Source of the DNA: Bacteroidota bacterium
Lineage (GTDB): Bacteria; Bacteroidota; Bacteroidia; Cytophagales; Cyclobacteriaceae
Assembly: GCA_023412765.1 (NCBI GenBank)
Contig: JAEZBX010000046.1
Coordinates: 1-41,777, forward strand
Direction of reading: 5' to 3'
Length of the DNA: 41,777 bases
Below the pieces are notes generated by a model, which was given only the letters and a program-made list of their open reading frames with translations, did not search any database and was not told the DNA's origin. Position numbers and translations under genes: made by a program. Shown here piece after piece: positions 1 through 8,802 of this stretch (position 1 is the stretch's first letter; each line of letters opens with the position of its first letter).

Positions 1-357
1 CCCTGCCTCCGCCGAGCTTCGGCAGGCGCAGCGCACATCCCCCACCAGGCCAAAGCTAAAATTAGGTTGCAATCCAAAAGCTGGAAGAATGGTCGTACTA
101 CTCCTCAAGCCATACAGTTCTCTTAACTTGACAAAGTAGTACTAGTTATTGTGGAGTGGCTTTGCGCTCGATCAATTATTGTAGCAATGCGCCCTATACC
201 CTATACCTCACCTTATTCCTTATTCCCTATTCCTTTTGTCCAACCTGACAAAGTAGGATTAAGCACTATGTCTCAATAATGGTGACGGCTTTAAAAAGAA
301 TTAAACTTAACTTTAGTATGACGTCAGCGTATAAGCTTAGTCCCTACTACCAGAAAG
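1..357. other. Gene-free left edge with short repeats
   Basis: No convincing coding frame is visible. The first 27 bases hold a GC-rich hairpin (GCCGA, loop GCT, TCGGC). The 13-mer CCTCCGCCGAGCT at 6-18 recurs at 25192-25204, so this end may be part of a dispersed repeat. Inverted arms GTACTACT and AGTAGTAC lie near 94 and 137. The word TGACAAAGTAG occurs twice, near 128 and 246, on either side of the heptamer array at 192-240. The upstream gene lies outside the window. Confidence 0.5.
192..240. repeat. Heptamer array A (CCCTATA / TTATTCC units)
   Basis: Reads in register every 7 bases: CCCTATA twice, CCTCACC, TTATTCC twice, CTATTCC, TTTTGTC. It is the complement of the GGAATAA-type units found at 8664-8712 and 25008-25124. 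Only one arm is visible here; no facing inverted arm was found. It lies 120 bp upstream of the first gene. Confidence 0.7.
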
Positions 358-1575
358 ATGACCCTAAGCACGCCCTCAACAACCTCAGCAACTGTGCTGA
401 CAGGCAAAACGCGAATTGCCTCTATTGATATTCTTCGCGGACTCGTCATGGTAGTCATGGCGCTAGACCATACCCGGGATTTCTTCCACGCTGATGTGGG
501 ACTCTTTGATCCAACAGATCTGACAAGGACAAATCCAGTGCTCTTTTTCACCAGATGGATTACCCATTTTTGCGCCCCAACTTTCGTTTTCCTGTCGGGT
601 GTTTCTGCTTACATCAGCCGGCAAAGAAAGTCAACAAAAGAGTTGTCATGGTTCCTTTTCACACGCGGGCTATGGCTTGTATTTCTTGAGTTCACGGTTG
701 TGCGCTTTGGGATAATTTTCAACTTGTACTATGACTTTTTGATCTTCCAGGTTATTTGGGTCATAGGTGCATCTATGATAGTACTATCTGCATTGGTTTA
801 CCTTCCACAAAAAGCAATACTCGCATTAGGTCTTATACTTGTATTCGGCCACAATCTTCTCGATGCATTCAGACTCAATCCTGGCGAACCGGGACATTTC
901 ATTTGGGCGATAATGCAGCAATCTGGATTTTTCCCTGTGGGCTCCGGCTCAGTAGTATTAGCCGCCTACCCTCTACTTTCGTGGCTTGGTATTATGCTAA
1001 CCGGGTATGGCATTGGGTTCTTGTACGACAAAGACTTTGACCCATCACGCCGCAAACGCATCCTGATATATTCTGGAGTAGCATGCCTGGCGATTTTTGT
1101 CGTATTGCGTTTTACTAATGCGTATGGCGATCCAAGTCCATGGACAATTCAAAAAAATTCAATTTTCACTTTTCTGAGTTTTATTAATGTGACCAAGTAT
1201 CCTGTTTCCCTCCTATACACCGTGCTTATGTTGGGACCAGTGTTGATAGCATTACCGCTTCTCGAAAATATCGGTGGAAGATTGGTCGAGCCTTTCCGAA
1301 TAATCGGCCGGGTACCGTTGTTCTATTACATTCTACACTTCTATCTTATTCATATTTCATCAATCCTATCATATATGATTATTTACGGTAAGTCATGGTC
1401 AGACCTGGATTTCCACTTCTCAGCAGGTTTTGGAGGAATTCCGGCCGGCGTGGGATACATGCTACCGTGGGTTTACTTTGCCTGGATATCCATAGTAATA
1501 TCGCTATATCCCATTTGCAAATGGTATCACCGATATAAAAGTCAACATAACCATTGGTGGCTCGGGTATGTATAG
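358..1575 (+). CDS. HGSNAT/DUF1624-like membrane acyltransferase
   Basis: A polytopic inner-membrane protein of 405 residues with about ten hydrophobic segments. Near residue 19 it carries the family signature RIASIDILRGLVMVVMALDH, followed by HTRDFF, which is characteristic of the heparan-alpha-glucosaminide N-acetyltransferase/YeiB-like group (PF07786, DUF1624). Eukaryotic relatives transfer acetyl groups across the lysosomal membrane onto glucosamine; in bacteria the substrate is generally unknown, so acylation of a cell-surface or periplasmic sugar is an inference. The ATG at 358 is the first in frame and gives a short soluble N-terminus before the signature. A glycoside hydrolase-like gene starts 109 bases downstream on the same strand, which fits a carbohydrate role. 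The family is likely; the substrate is not known. Confidence 0.8.
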   Translation: MTLSTPSTTSATVLTGKTRIASIDILRGLVMVVMALDHTRDFFHADVGLFDPTDLTRTNPVLFFTRWITHFCAPTFVFLSGVSAYISRQRKSTKELSWFLFTRGLWLVFLEFTVVRFGIIFNLYYDFLIFQVIWVIGASMIVLSALVYLPQKAILALGLILVFGHNLLDAFRLNPGEPGHFIWAIMQQSGFFPVGSGSVVLAAYPLLSWLGIMLTGYGIGFLYDKDFDPSRRKRILIYSGVACLAIFVVLRFTNAYGDPSPWTIQKNSIFTFLSFINVTKYPVSLLYTVLMLGPVLIALPLLENIGGRLVEPFRIIGRVPLFYYILHFYLIHISSILSYMIIYGKSWSDLDFHFSAGFGGIPAGVGYMLPWVYFAWISIVISLYPICKWYHRYKSQHNHWWLGYV

Positions 1576-1684
1576 ACCTAACCCAGCCCCGCTTATTTAA
1601 AAAATTTTATAAGAAAACTCCGACAACGCTTACAAATCCGTTCGCGCATAGTAGATTGAAAATTGTTCGTCAACAATCTTCGAC

Positions 1685-4258
1685 ATGTCGAGAATTATAC
1701 TCGTGCTGTTGTTCTTTATAACTACACACGCCTATTGCCAAAAAGAGGCACATATTACTTTTCCAGAATCGCCGCCGGCTAAATTTGCGGTCGAAAAAAT
1801 CCAAGCAGCTCTCTCGTCAGCAGGGTTTGCCGTATCGCTCAATTCTGAACAGAAGTCAAATGATCCAGAGGTAAAGATATTTCTGTCGCTATCCGACAAG
1901 CATGACCTCAACGCGGAAGGGTTTACCATTCAGAAGACAGAGGCCCAGGGACAAGCATCAATTTCGGTAACGGCCATCGATGATGGTGGTTTAATGTATG
2001 GTGGAATGGAGTTGGCCGAAATTATCAGAACCCAAGGTTTGAACGCCGTTTTTGATGTCACTCAAAACCCTTACATGAAAAAACGAGGTGTTAAGATGAA
2101 CATTCCGTTGGATGTGAGGACGCCTAGCTATACCGATATGTCGGATGCGGCTCAACAAAATATTGCAGAGATGTGGAGTATGGACTTCTGGAAGGAATAT
2201 CTCGACAGTCTCGCTAGCTACAGGTTTAATTTTGTTTCTCTCTGGAGTTTGCACCCGTTCCCTTCGTTGGTAAAAGTGCCCAAATATCCGGAGGTCGCTT
2301 TAAATGATGTACATCGTTCTAAAGCAGCGTTCAAAGAGTATTACTCCACCCGTGCCACGGGGTATGATGCACCAGAAATCTTAAATAATTATGAAGTTGT
2401 AAAGAAGATAACGATTGACGGAAAGATAAAGTTCTGGCAAGATGTCATGGAGTACGCCAAAGACCGGAACATAAGATTCTACATTGTTACCTGGAACATA
2501 TACACTTATGGAACAGAAGGTAAGTATGGAATTACGGATGATATCAAAAATCTGACAACTAAAGACTACTTCAGAAAAAGTGTAGAGCAACTCTTCCTCA
2601 CGTACCCCCTGCTGGCCGGTATTGGATTAACAACGGGTGAAAATATGCCAGGTGCTGATTTTGAAGCAAAAGAAAACTGGGCATTTGAAACCTACGCCCA
2701 AGGCGTGCTTGACGTGGCAAAAAAGCAACCGGAAAGAAAAATTACTTTGATCCATCGCCAGCACGAAGCCGGAGCACAAGATATCGTCAGAAAGTTTAGC
2801 AGCCTCATAGAAAGTAAGAACGTAAACTTCGTCTTCAGCTTTAAGTATGCACAAGCGCATGTGTACAGTTCTACAAAACAGATCCATCATCACGATTTTT
2901 TAAAACAGGTCGGCGAAACAAAGAAATTCAAGACATTGTGGACTCTTCGCAATGACGACGTGTACTACTTCCGTTGGGGCTCGCCGGATTTTGTCCGGGA
3001 ATTTATCAGGAACATTCCAATGGATTTAACGGAAGGATATTACTACGGGTCTGATCAATATGTATGGGGCCGCGAGTTTATGAACAAGTATCCAGGACAG
3101 AAACGACAAATCGAAGTTGCTAAACATTGGTATCAGTGGATGCTATGGGGGCGACTCGGATACAATCCTGGTCTAAGCAATGAAAGCATCATTGCCAAGT
3201 TGCAGAGTAGATATCCGAAGACAAATGCCCGACAACTATTCAATGCCTGGCAATCTGCGTCCATGATTTACCCGTTGACAACGGGATTTCACTATGGAGC
3301 ACTTGACTTTCAGTGGTATATTGAAGGAAGTAAATCGCGGCCTGAACCAGCGCAGACCTCTTCGGGTTTTCACGATGTCAACCGTTTCATAACACTCCCG
3401 CCGTACAAGGCGACTGATTTCGTTTCCATTCCAGATTTCGTTTCGATGAGCACACAAGAGGCCTCAACGTCGGGTACATCTCCTTTTGAAGTTGCAAAAA
3501 AGATTGAAACTGCGGCCGACAAAGGCTTGAAAGGAATTCAAGGAATTTCATCATTGGGTAACAATGAGCTGTATAAAACCTTGGAGGACATCAAATCGAT
3601 GTCTTACCTCGGCAAGCACTACGCCCATAAGATTAATGCTGCGACACATCTGGCTTTGCACCGCGCAGATTCAAGCGCGCAAAGGTTTGAGTCTGCCATC
3701 GCGGAACTTAATAATGCTGCGTATTATTGGCGCCTATTTGCGTCCACTGCGGTCGGGCAATATAAAAATCCTTTGTGGATGAATCGCGTTGGCCATGTCG
3801 ACTGGAGGGATTTGTACAAATATGTGGTTAAAGATATTGTAGACCTTGGTGGAGAGGTTCGCATACCGAACATGCAATCGAAGCCTGGCGGAACCATCAT
3901 TGAAGCGGAAGCTGGTGACATAGAAGATCTTGAAGAAGCTTCAGATATCGCCGGATACACGGGAACCGGCTATGTTAGCTCTGATAATATCAACAACAAA
4001 GTATCGCTGGATTATGAAGCAGAGACAGGTGGCAGATATATAATCGAATTCAGGTATTGTTCAGAGAACACAACAGCGAAAAGCCGAATTCAAATCAACG
4101 ATAAGCATGTGGCCGAAATAACGCTATGGCCAGGCGGTACTTCTGAAAACTGGGTTTGCGATAAGGTTGAAACAACTATATCAGAGGGCACTCAGCGGAT
4201 TGATATTACGCTACCTGCAAATATAATGCTCGATCACATCAACGTCTATCGCCGATAG
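1685..4258 (+). CDS. Secreted glycoside hydrolase-like protein with C-terminal CBM6-like domain
   Basis: An 857-residue exported protein. Residues 1-18 form a signal peptide ending near AYCQ. Residues about 20-125 resemble the alpha/beta N-terminal domain found ahead of GH20 and GH67 barrels (FPESPPAKFAVEKIQAAL). From about 130 a TIM-barrel-like region follows (KKRGVKMNIPLD, FNFVSLWSLHPFP, FYIVTWNIYTYG, GIGLTTGENMPG), similar in style to alpha-glucuronidase-type enzymes. Residues about 737-857 look like a CBM6-type beta-sandwich, starting IIEAEAGDIEDLEEAS and ending MLDHINVYRR. Glu in TTGENMPG and Asp in LRNDDVYYF are candidate active-site residues, but I cannot assign the GH family or substrate. 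The hybrid sensor-regulator downstream is convergent and may control it. The domain layout is well supported; the reaction is not. Confidence 0.72.
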   Translation: MSRIILVLLFFITTHAYCQKEAHITFPESPPAKFAVEKIQAALSSAGFAVSLNSEQKSNDPEVKIFLSLSDKHDLNAEGFTIQKTEAQGQASISVTAIDDGGLMYGGMELAEIIRTQGLNAVFDVTQNPYMKKRGVKMNIPLDVRTPSYTDMSDAAQQNIAEMWSMDFWKEYLDSLASYRFNFVSLWSLHPFPSLVKVPKYPEVALNDVHRSKAAFKEYYSTRATGYDAPEILNNYEVVKKITIDGKIKFWQDVMEYAKDRNIRFYIVTWNIYTYGTEGKYGITDDIKNLTTKDYFRKSVEQLFLTYPLLAGIGLTTGENMPGADFEAKENWAFETYAQGVLDVAKKQPERKITLIHRQHEAGAQDIVRKFSSLIESKNVNFVFSFKYAQAHVYSSTKQIHHHDFLKQVGETKKFKTLWTLRNDDVYYFRWGSPDFVREFIRNIPMDLTEGYYYGSDQYVWGREFMNKYPGQKRQIEVAKHWYQWMLWGRLGYNPGLSNESIIAKLQSRYPKTNARQLFNAWQSASMIYPLTTGFHYGALDFQWYIEGSKSRPEPAQTSSGFHDVNRFITLPPYKATDFVSIPDFVSMSTQEASTSGTSPFEVAKKIETAADKGLKGIQGISSLGNNELYKTLEDIKSMSYLGKHYAHKINAATHLALHRADSSAQRFESAIAELNNAAYYWRLFASTAVGQYKNPLWMNRVGHVDWRDLYKYVVKDIVDLGGEVRIPNMQSKPGGTIIEAEAGDIEDLEEASDIAGYTGTGYVSSDNINNKVSLDYEAETGGRYIIEFRYCSENTTAKSRIQINDKHVAEITLWPGGTSENWVCDKVETTISEGTQRIDITLPANIMLDHINVYRR

Positions 4259-4260
4259 CC

Positions 4261-4366
4261 TTACTCATGCCTAATTGCCTTCACAGGGTCTGCAACGGAT
4301 GCTTTATACGTTTCGATCTGAGAGGAAGATGCGACCCATGACCTTTCGAATTCCCGCCTCTTTATC
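4261..4366 (-). pseudogene. Relic of an FtsX/MacB-like ABC permease
   Basis: On the minus strand, positions 4366-4334 read DKEAGIRKVMG, the conserved motif that precedes the last transmembrane segments in MacB-like permeases of this phylum (compare KEIGIRKVVGAS in the intact permease at 15598-18018). One extra base at about 4333 shifts the frame. The next frame continues ASSSQIETYKASVADP and VKAIRHE before a TAA at 4261-4263, which matches the usual C-terminus of the family (compare NPVKSLRAE). Roughly 80 residues that should lie between the two motifs are missing. The fragment ends within a few bases of the stop codon of the hybrid sensor gene. This is a deletion remnant of a once complete gene, not a functional ORF. 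Confidence 0.75.
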
Positions 4367-4368
4367 CA

Positions 4369-7300
4369 TCACGTACCCGGATCGATGTCTACGCCCGACA
4401 TATACTCCGATGGATTAACTCCAAATAATTTCCTAAAACTGGTTCTAAAATATTGCAGGTCATTAAATCCCACGAGGTAAGTAACTTCAGAAACGGTCAG
4501 TTTTTGTTGTTTCAACAATTGCGCGGCGCGTTTCAGCCTAATTGTACGAATAAATTCCACGGCAGTTTGTCCAGTCAGCGCCTTTATTTTTCTGTATACT
4601 GCCATTGCATCCATTTCAAGTTCCTTCGCCAGCGTCTCCACGCGGAACGATGAATCGCTCATATTCTTTTCGATGACCTGGATGACGGTGTTCAAAAACT
4701 TTTCATCAAGCGACGTGATACATATTTCTTTGGGCTCTAATATCAGCTTTTTACTTGCTGAAAATCTTTCTCTAAGGATCTCTCTGGACCTGATAAGATT
4801 CTTCGCACGTGCTCTTAGTTCGTAACTATTGAATGGCTTAGATAAATAATCATCTGCTCCCGTGTCCAGGCCTTCGATCTTGCTCTCCAGATCTGCCTTA
4901 GCTGTGAGAAGAATCAGCGGGACGTGCGATGTTTGAATGTTAGTTTTAAAATTCCTGCACAACACGACACCATCCATGCCGGGCATCATTACATCCGATA
5001 TTATAAGATCGGGAACTATCTCAAGTCCCTTCCTCAGTGCTTCTCTCCCATCAGAAGCTTCCGTAACAGCGAAATCTGTTTGAAGACATTGCTTTATATA
5101 GTTCCTCATGTCGGCATTATCTTCAACGATTAATATTCGTGGTAGCCCGTCTTCGCCATCATCTTCATTAACATTTGGCACTTCCAACTTTAGAGCAACC
5201 GGATTTACAAATTTGTCTGTAGGTATCCACCTTTGATTTTCATGACTTGACCCTACGCTTTCATCGATTTCAGAATCAGTCAGATGATTCCTTCCCAACG
5301 ACAGGATTACCTTAAAAACAGAACCGCTGCCAACCGTACTCTCCACAAAGATTTTACCTTTATGCAGTTCCACCAATTCCTTTGCTAATGAGAGTCCAAT
5401 GCCAGATCCTTCAGCATTGCTTTGATGCGCGACCTGATAAAAGTGATCAAATATTGTATTTAAATATTCTTCTGGAATGCCGGCACCGCTATCAGTAACT
5501 GCAACCTCGACCTTATTATTTTCAAACGATGTATCTGAGGTTCCGCTTTCGCTAAAAGTTCGTACTGAAAGTACAATCTCGCCCTTATTAGTAAACTTAA
5601 ACGCATTGGAAAGAAGATTGGTAATAACCTTCTCAAACTTGTCGGGATCGAAGAAAACGAAAATAGGTTCGGCTGGATGCACAAACGTAAACTTAACGTG
5701 TGACCGTTGCGCGTACGATTCAAACACTGAAACTATTACGCTAAGGAAAGCTATGATGTCTATCCGGGCAGCCTTTAGTTTCATCCTCCCAGCGCCGAGT
5801 TTGGAAAGGTCAAGCAACTGATTAATCAGCATTAGTAACCTTTCACCATTACGTATCACCATTTGATATTGACGTTTTACATCACCACGGAAATTTCCGG
5901 AAAGCATATCCCGTATCGGACTTAGGATCAGCGTCAGTGGTGTGCGGAATTCATGAGATATATTCGCAAAGAAATACGATTTGAGCTTGTCCATCTCCTG
6001 CATCTTCATAAGCTCAAGGTGTTCGAGCTTAAGATCATTCCGAAGACGTTCACGATGGATCAGGTTCTGCCGATACCAGAAAAATAATCCAAACGCTGCG
6101 GCTCCATAAACACTGTATGCCCACCACGTTTTCCACCACGGCGGACTTACAATAATTCTCAGAGTAGTTCCGCGTTCGTTCCATACTCCGTCATTGTTCG
6201 TCGCTTTAACCCGGAACGTATAGGCACCCGGTGGTACCTGGGCATAACTAGCTTTTCGTTGCGATCCTGCGTCGTGCCAATTCTTATCATATCCTTCAAG
6301 AATGTACGCATATTGATTTTTAAACGCCTGCGAAAAATTGAGTGCAGCAAACTCGAACGTGAACTCATTTAGAGTATAGGGAAGAACAATTTCTTCCGTC
6401 TCTGTAATGTTGGAAGACAAGGGTGAACGTGGAGCACCCGGTTTTATCAGATCATTATAGATCCAAAAATTTGTGATATAAATAGGTGGTACATTAGGGT
6501 TGCCCAGAATAGCCTTCGGAAAGAATGAATTGAAGCCGTTCACCCCACCAAAGAAAAATTCACCCGACTTACTCTTGAGAAACGATCCGCGAATAAACTC
6601 CTGCGCCTGTAGCCCATCCGCAGTGTTGTAATTTTCGAAGCTTATGGTCTCCGGATTAAATTTACTAATACCCTGATTAGTACTCACCCAAAGGTTTCCT
6701 TCACCATCTTCAATAATACCGTAAACAACATTGTCTGCAAGTCCATCTTCCTTTCGGTACGCCTTGAATGTTCGGCTTTCATAATCAAATTTATTCAATC
6801 CACCCCAGGTACCAATCCAAAGGTTGTGTCGGCTATCTTCGTAAACTGCATTTATAAGGTTGCTGCTCAGGCTTGAAGGATCGTTTGGATTATATCTGAA
6901 GCTGGTGAAGCTAGGGTTACCGTTCACATCCTTTTCCATGTGGATCAATCCGCCACCCTCAGAACCAATCCACATATTCTTCTTCGTGTCTTCATACATG
7001 GTAAATACCCTATTGTGGCCAATAGCCTTAGGGTTGGTATCGTCTACGCGGTAGTGTACAAAAGAGTCAGTATTCCGATCATAAAGATCCAACCCCTCGT
7101 AGAATGCACCGACCCAAAGTTTCCGGGAGCTGTCTTCAAATATCGAGAAGACATAGTTTGATCCGAGGCTTCGCTCGTCCTGTGCATCATGAAAGTAATG
7201 CTGAAATGTTCCGGTCTTTTTGTCAAAGCGGTTTAGACCCCCCTCCCAGGTACCAATCCATAAATCACCATAGCTATCAAGTTCTAAAGAAATAACAGAA

Positions 7301-8616
7301 TTGCTGCTTAAACTCTTAGGATCGTTTGGATTATGTACGTAATGAGTATAAGTGTTTGTGGCCCGATCAAGATAATTCAGTCCACCACCGTCGGTACCAA
7401 TCCAAAGATTTCCCTTTTCATCTTCCGCAAAACAAAGAACATCATTGTTGGCTAGTTTGTGATTACCTGAAGGCGGAAGGATATGATGTATAAATTTCGT
7501 ATGATATTGATCCCACTTATTGACACCTCGATTTCTCGCAGCTATCCACATAGTTCCAATCCTGTCTTTGTAAATAGCCCAAATAGAATTGCTACCTATA
7601 CTCGTAGGGTCAAGGGGATCGGGCCAAAAGTTTGAAAAGGTGCCACCTTTTTTATCATAAATGGCAAGTCCACCATTTTCTAATCCAATCCAAAGTCTGC
7701 CAAGGTTATCTTCAGCGATGCTTAACACGATGTTGTGTATCAACCCTGTTGGATCCTGGATATTTGGTTTAAACCGCTTGAATTTCCAACCATTTTCGGT
7801 CTCCACCAGAAGGTTGAGTCCTTCCCGCGTACCAACCCAATTATTTCCGTCTGAATCCTGCAGGTATGAGTATAAGTAATTGCTGCTAATAGATTCGTCA
7901 TCCATCGGATCATGGACGTGATGGATGAATTTGTTTTTCTTACGATCAAACAAAGAGAGTCCTCCTCCGTATGTACCAACCCACAAGTTTTCTTTTGCAT
8001 CTTCAAAAATCACGCGAACGTGATTATTATTCAGACTGTGCAGACTATTAGGATCGTTCTTGAAATGTTGAAATTTTGTTAGTCCAGGCTCAAGAAGTTC
8101 AAGTCCGGCTTTTTCGGTACCCACCCACAGGTTGTGCTTGCTATCAATATAGAGATCAGTAACCCAATTGTCACTGATTGCTCCCTTTGCTCCCGGTCTT
8201 GGTTGAAACCTCCTGAAGTTATCCATTTCCCGGTTGTACAAATTTAAACCAGCATCAAGGGTTCCGACCCAAATATTACCGAGACTATCTTCTACCAAAG
8301 AATTGATGAAATTACTGCTGATACTCGTGCTGTCGCCGTATACGAATTCATATATTTTGAATTCAACGCCATCATATCGGTTTAGTCCGTTCCGGGTACC
8401 AAACCACATAAACCCTTTGTTATCCTGAAGTATGCAGGTTACAGATTTTTCTGAAAGCCCGTCGGAGAGCAACTCAAACCTGATGTTATCGATGTTGATA
8501 CTGTTGGATTTCTGAGCAAGGCCGCTCAACGGTATAGCTACCTGAAGGCTCACACAGATGATTACCACTACTACCAAAGCAGAACGCTTTATGACAATCG
8601 ATGGTGAGGATAGCAT
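4369..8616 (-). CDS. Hybrid two-component sensor/AraC regulator (HTCS)
   Basis: A 1415-residue one-protein signalling system that senses a periplasmic ligand, usually a glycan fragment, and binds DNA from its C-terminus. In order: signal/anchor helix (about 12-35); about fourteen Reg_prop propeller strands with the WxGTxxGGL pattern (GNIWVGTLDAGLNLY, GNLWIGTDGGGLNYLD, HNLWIGTWGGLNKFD) to about residue 640; a Y_Y_Y domain (about 740-805); a transmembrane helix (about 815-835); HisKA with H-box ANISHEFRTPLTL (near 885); HATPase with N-box TNLLSNAFKFTNKGE, DSGAGIP and GSGIGLSLA; a receiver domain with EDNADM and phospho-acceptor Asp in ISDVMMPG (about 1158-1275); and an AraC HTH domain (last ~110). 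All catalytic boxes are present. It is convergent with the hydrolase gene. No SusC/SusD pair is nearby, so the regulated locus is uncertain. Confidence 0.95.
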   Translation of the reverse strand: MLSSPSIVIKRSALVVVVIICVSLQVAIPLSGLAQKSNSINIDNIRFELLSDGLSEKSVTCILQDNKGFMWFGTRNGLNRYDGVEFKIYEFVYGDSTSISSNFINSLVEDSLGNIWVGTLDAGLNLYNREMDNFRRFQPRPGAKGAISDNWVTDLYIDSKHNLWVGTEKAGLELLEPGLTKFQHFKNDPNSLHSLNNNHVRVIFEDAKENLWVGTYGGGLSLFDRKKNKFIHHVHDPMDDESISSNYLYSYLQDSDGNNWVGTREGLNLLVETENGWKFKRFKPNIQDPTGLIHNIVLSIAEDNLGRLWIGLENGGLAIYDKKGGTFSNFWPDPLDPTSIGSNSIWAIYKDRIGTMWIAARNRGVNKWDQYHTKFIHHILPPSGNHKLANNDVLCFAEDEKGNLWIGTDGGGLNYLDRATNTYTHYVHNPNDPKSLSSNSVISLELDSYGDLWIGTWEGGLNRFDKKTGTFQHYFHDAQDERSLGSNYVFSIFEDSSRKLWVGAFYEGLDLYDRNTDSFVHYRVDDTNPKAIGHNRVFTMYEDTKKNMWIGSEGGGLIHMEKDVNGNPSFTSFRYNPNDPSSLSSNLINAVYEDSRHNLWIGTWGGLNKFDYESRTFKAYRKEDGLADNVVYGIIEDGEGNLWVSTNQGISKFNPETISFENYNTADGLQAQEFIRGSFLKSKSGEFFFGGVNGFNSFFPKAILGNPNVPPIYITNFWIYNDLIKPGAPRSPLSSNITETEEIVLPYTLNEFTFEFAALNFSQAFKNQYAYILEGYDKNWHDAGSQRKASYAQVPPGAYTFRVKATNNDGVWNERGTTLRIIVSPPWWKTWWAYSVYGAAAFGLFFWYRQNLIHRERLRNDLKLEHLELMKMQEMDKLKSYFFANISHEFRTPLTLILSPIRDMLSGNFRGDVKRQYQMVIRNGERLLMLINQLLDLSKLGAGRMKLKAARIDIIAFLSVIVSVFESYAQRSHVKFTFVHPAEPIFVFFDPDKFEKVITNLLSNAFKFTNKGEIVLSVRTFSESGTSDTSFENNKVEVAVTDSGAGIPEEYLNTIFDHFYQVAHQSNAEGSGIGLSLAKELVELHKGKIFVESTVGSGSVFKVILSLGRNHLTDSEIDESVGSSHENQRWIPTDKFVNPVALKLEVPNVNEDDGEDGLPRILIVEDNADMRNYIKQCLQTDFAVTEASDGREALRKGLEIVPDLIISDVMMPGMDGVVLCRNFKTNIQTSHVPLILLTAKADLESKIEGLDTGADDYLSKPFNSYELRARAKNLIRSREILRERFSASKKLILEPKEICITSLDEKFLNTVIQVIEKNMSDSSFRVETLAKELEMDAMAVYRKIKALTGQTAVEFIRTIRLKRAAQLLKQQKLTVSEVTYLVGFNDLQYFRTSFRKLFGVNPSEYMSGVDIDPGT

Positions 8617-8663
8617 TCTTTAGAATTTGATAGCCTTAAAATAGCAGAAAAAAGTCGTTCTTC

Positions 8664-8712
8664 TAATGAGGAGTAGGCAATAAGGAATAAGAGATAACGA
8701 ATAAGGAGTGGT
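8664..8712. repeat. Heptamer array B (GAATAAG units)
   Basis: In-register units read TAATGAG, GAGTAGG, CAATAAG, GAATAAG, AGATAAC, GAATAAG, GAGTGGT. It sits between the start of the hybrid sensor gene and the terminator of the TolB-like gene. The unit is related to arrays A and F. No inverted arm is seen. Confidence 0.65.
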
Positions 8713-8728
8713 ATCCCCCTAAGAAAAT

Positions 8729-8757
8729 AAAAGCAATAGGCCGAAACCCATTGCTTT
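8729..8757 (-). terminator. Rho-independent-like terminator after the TolB-like gene
   Basis: On the minus strand the transcript leaving the stop at 8803 forms AAAGCAAT, a 12-base loop, then ATTGCTTT, followed by a T-rich stretch (TATTTTCTT). The stem is perfect but AT-rich, so strength is uncertain. Confidence 0.55.
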
Positions 8758-8802
8758 ATTCATCACAAAACCCAATTAATGTGATGGTGAGGGATATGAT
8801 CT

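Noticed and set aside
192..240. Simple low-complexity noise as explanation for the heptamer arrays
   Set aside because: The 7-base register persists through substitutions, appears at eight or more loci with different units and shows indels of exactly one unit, so chance is unlikely.
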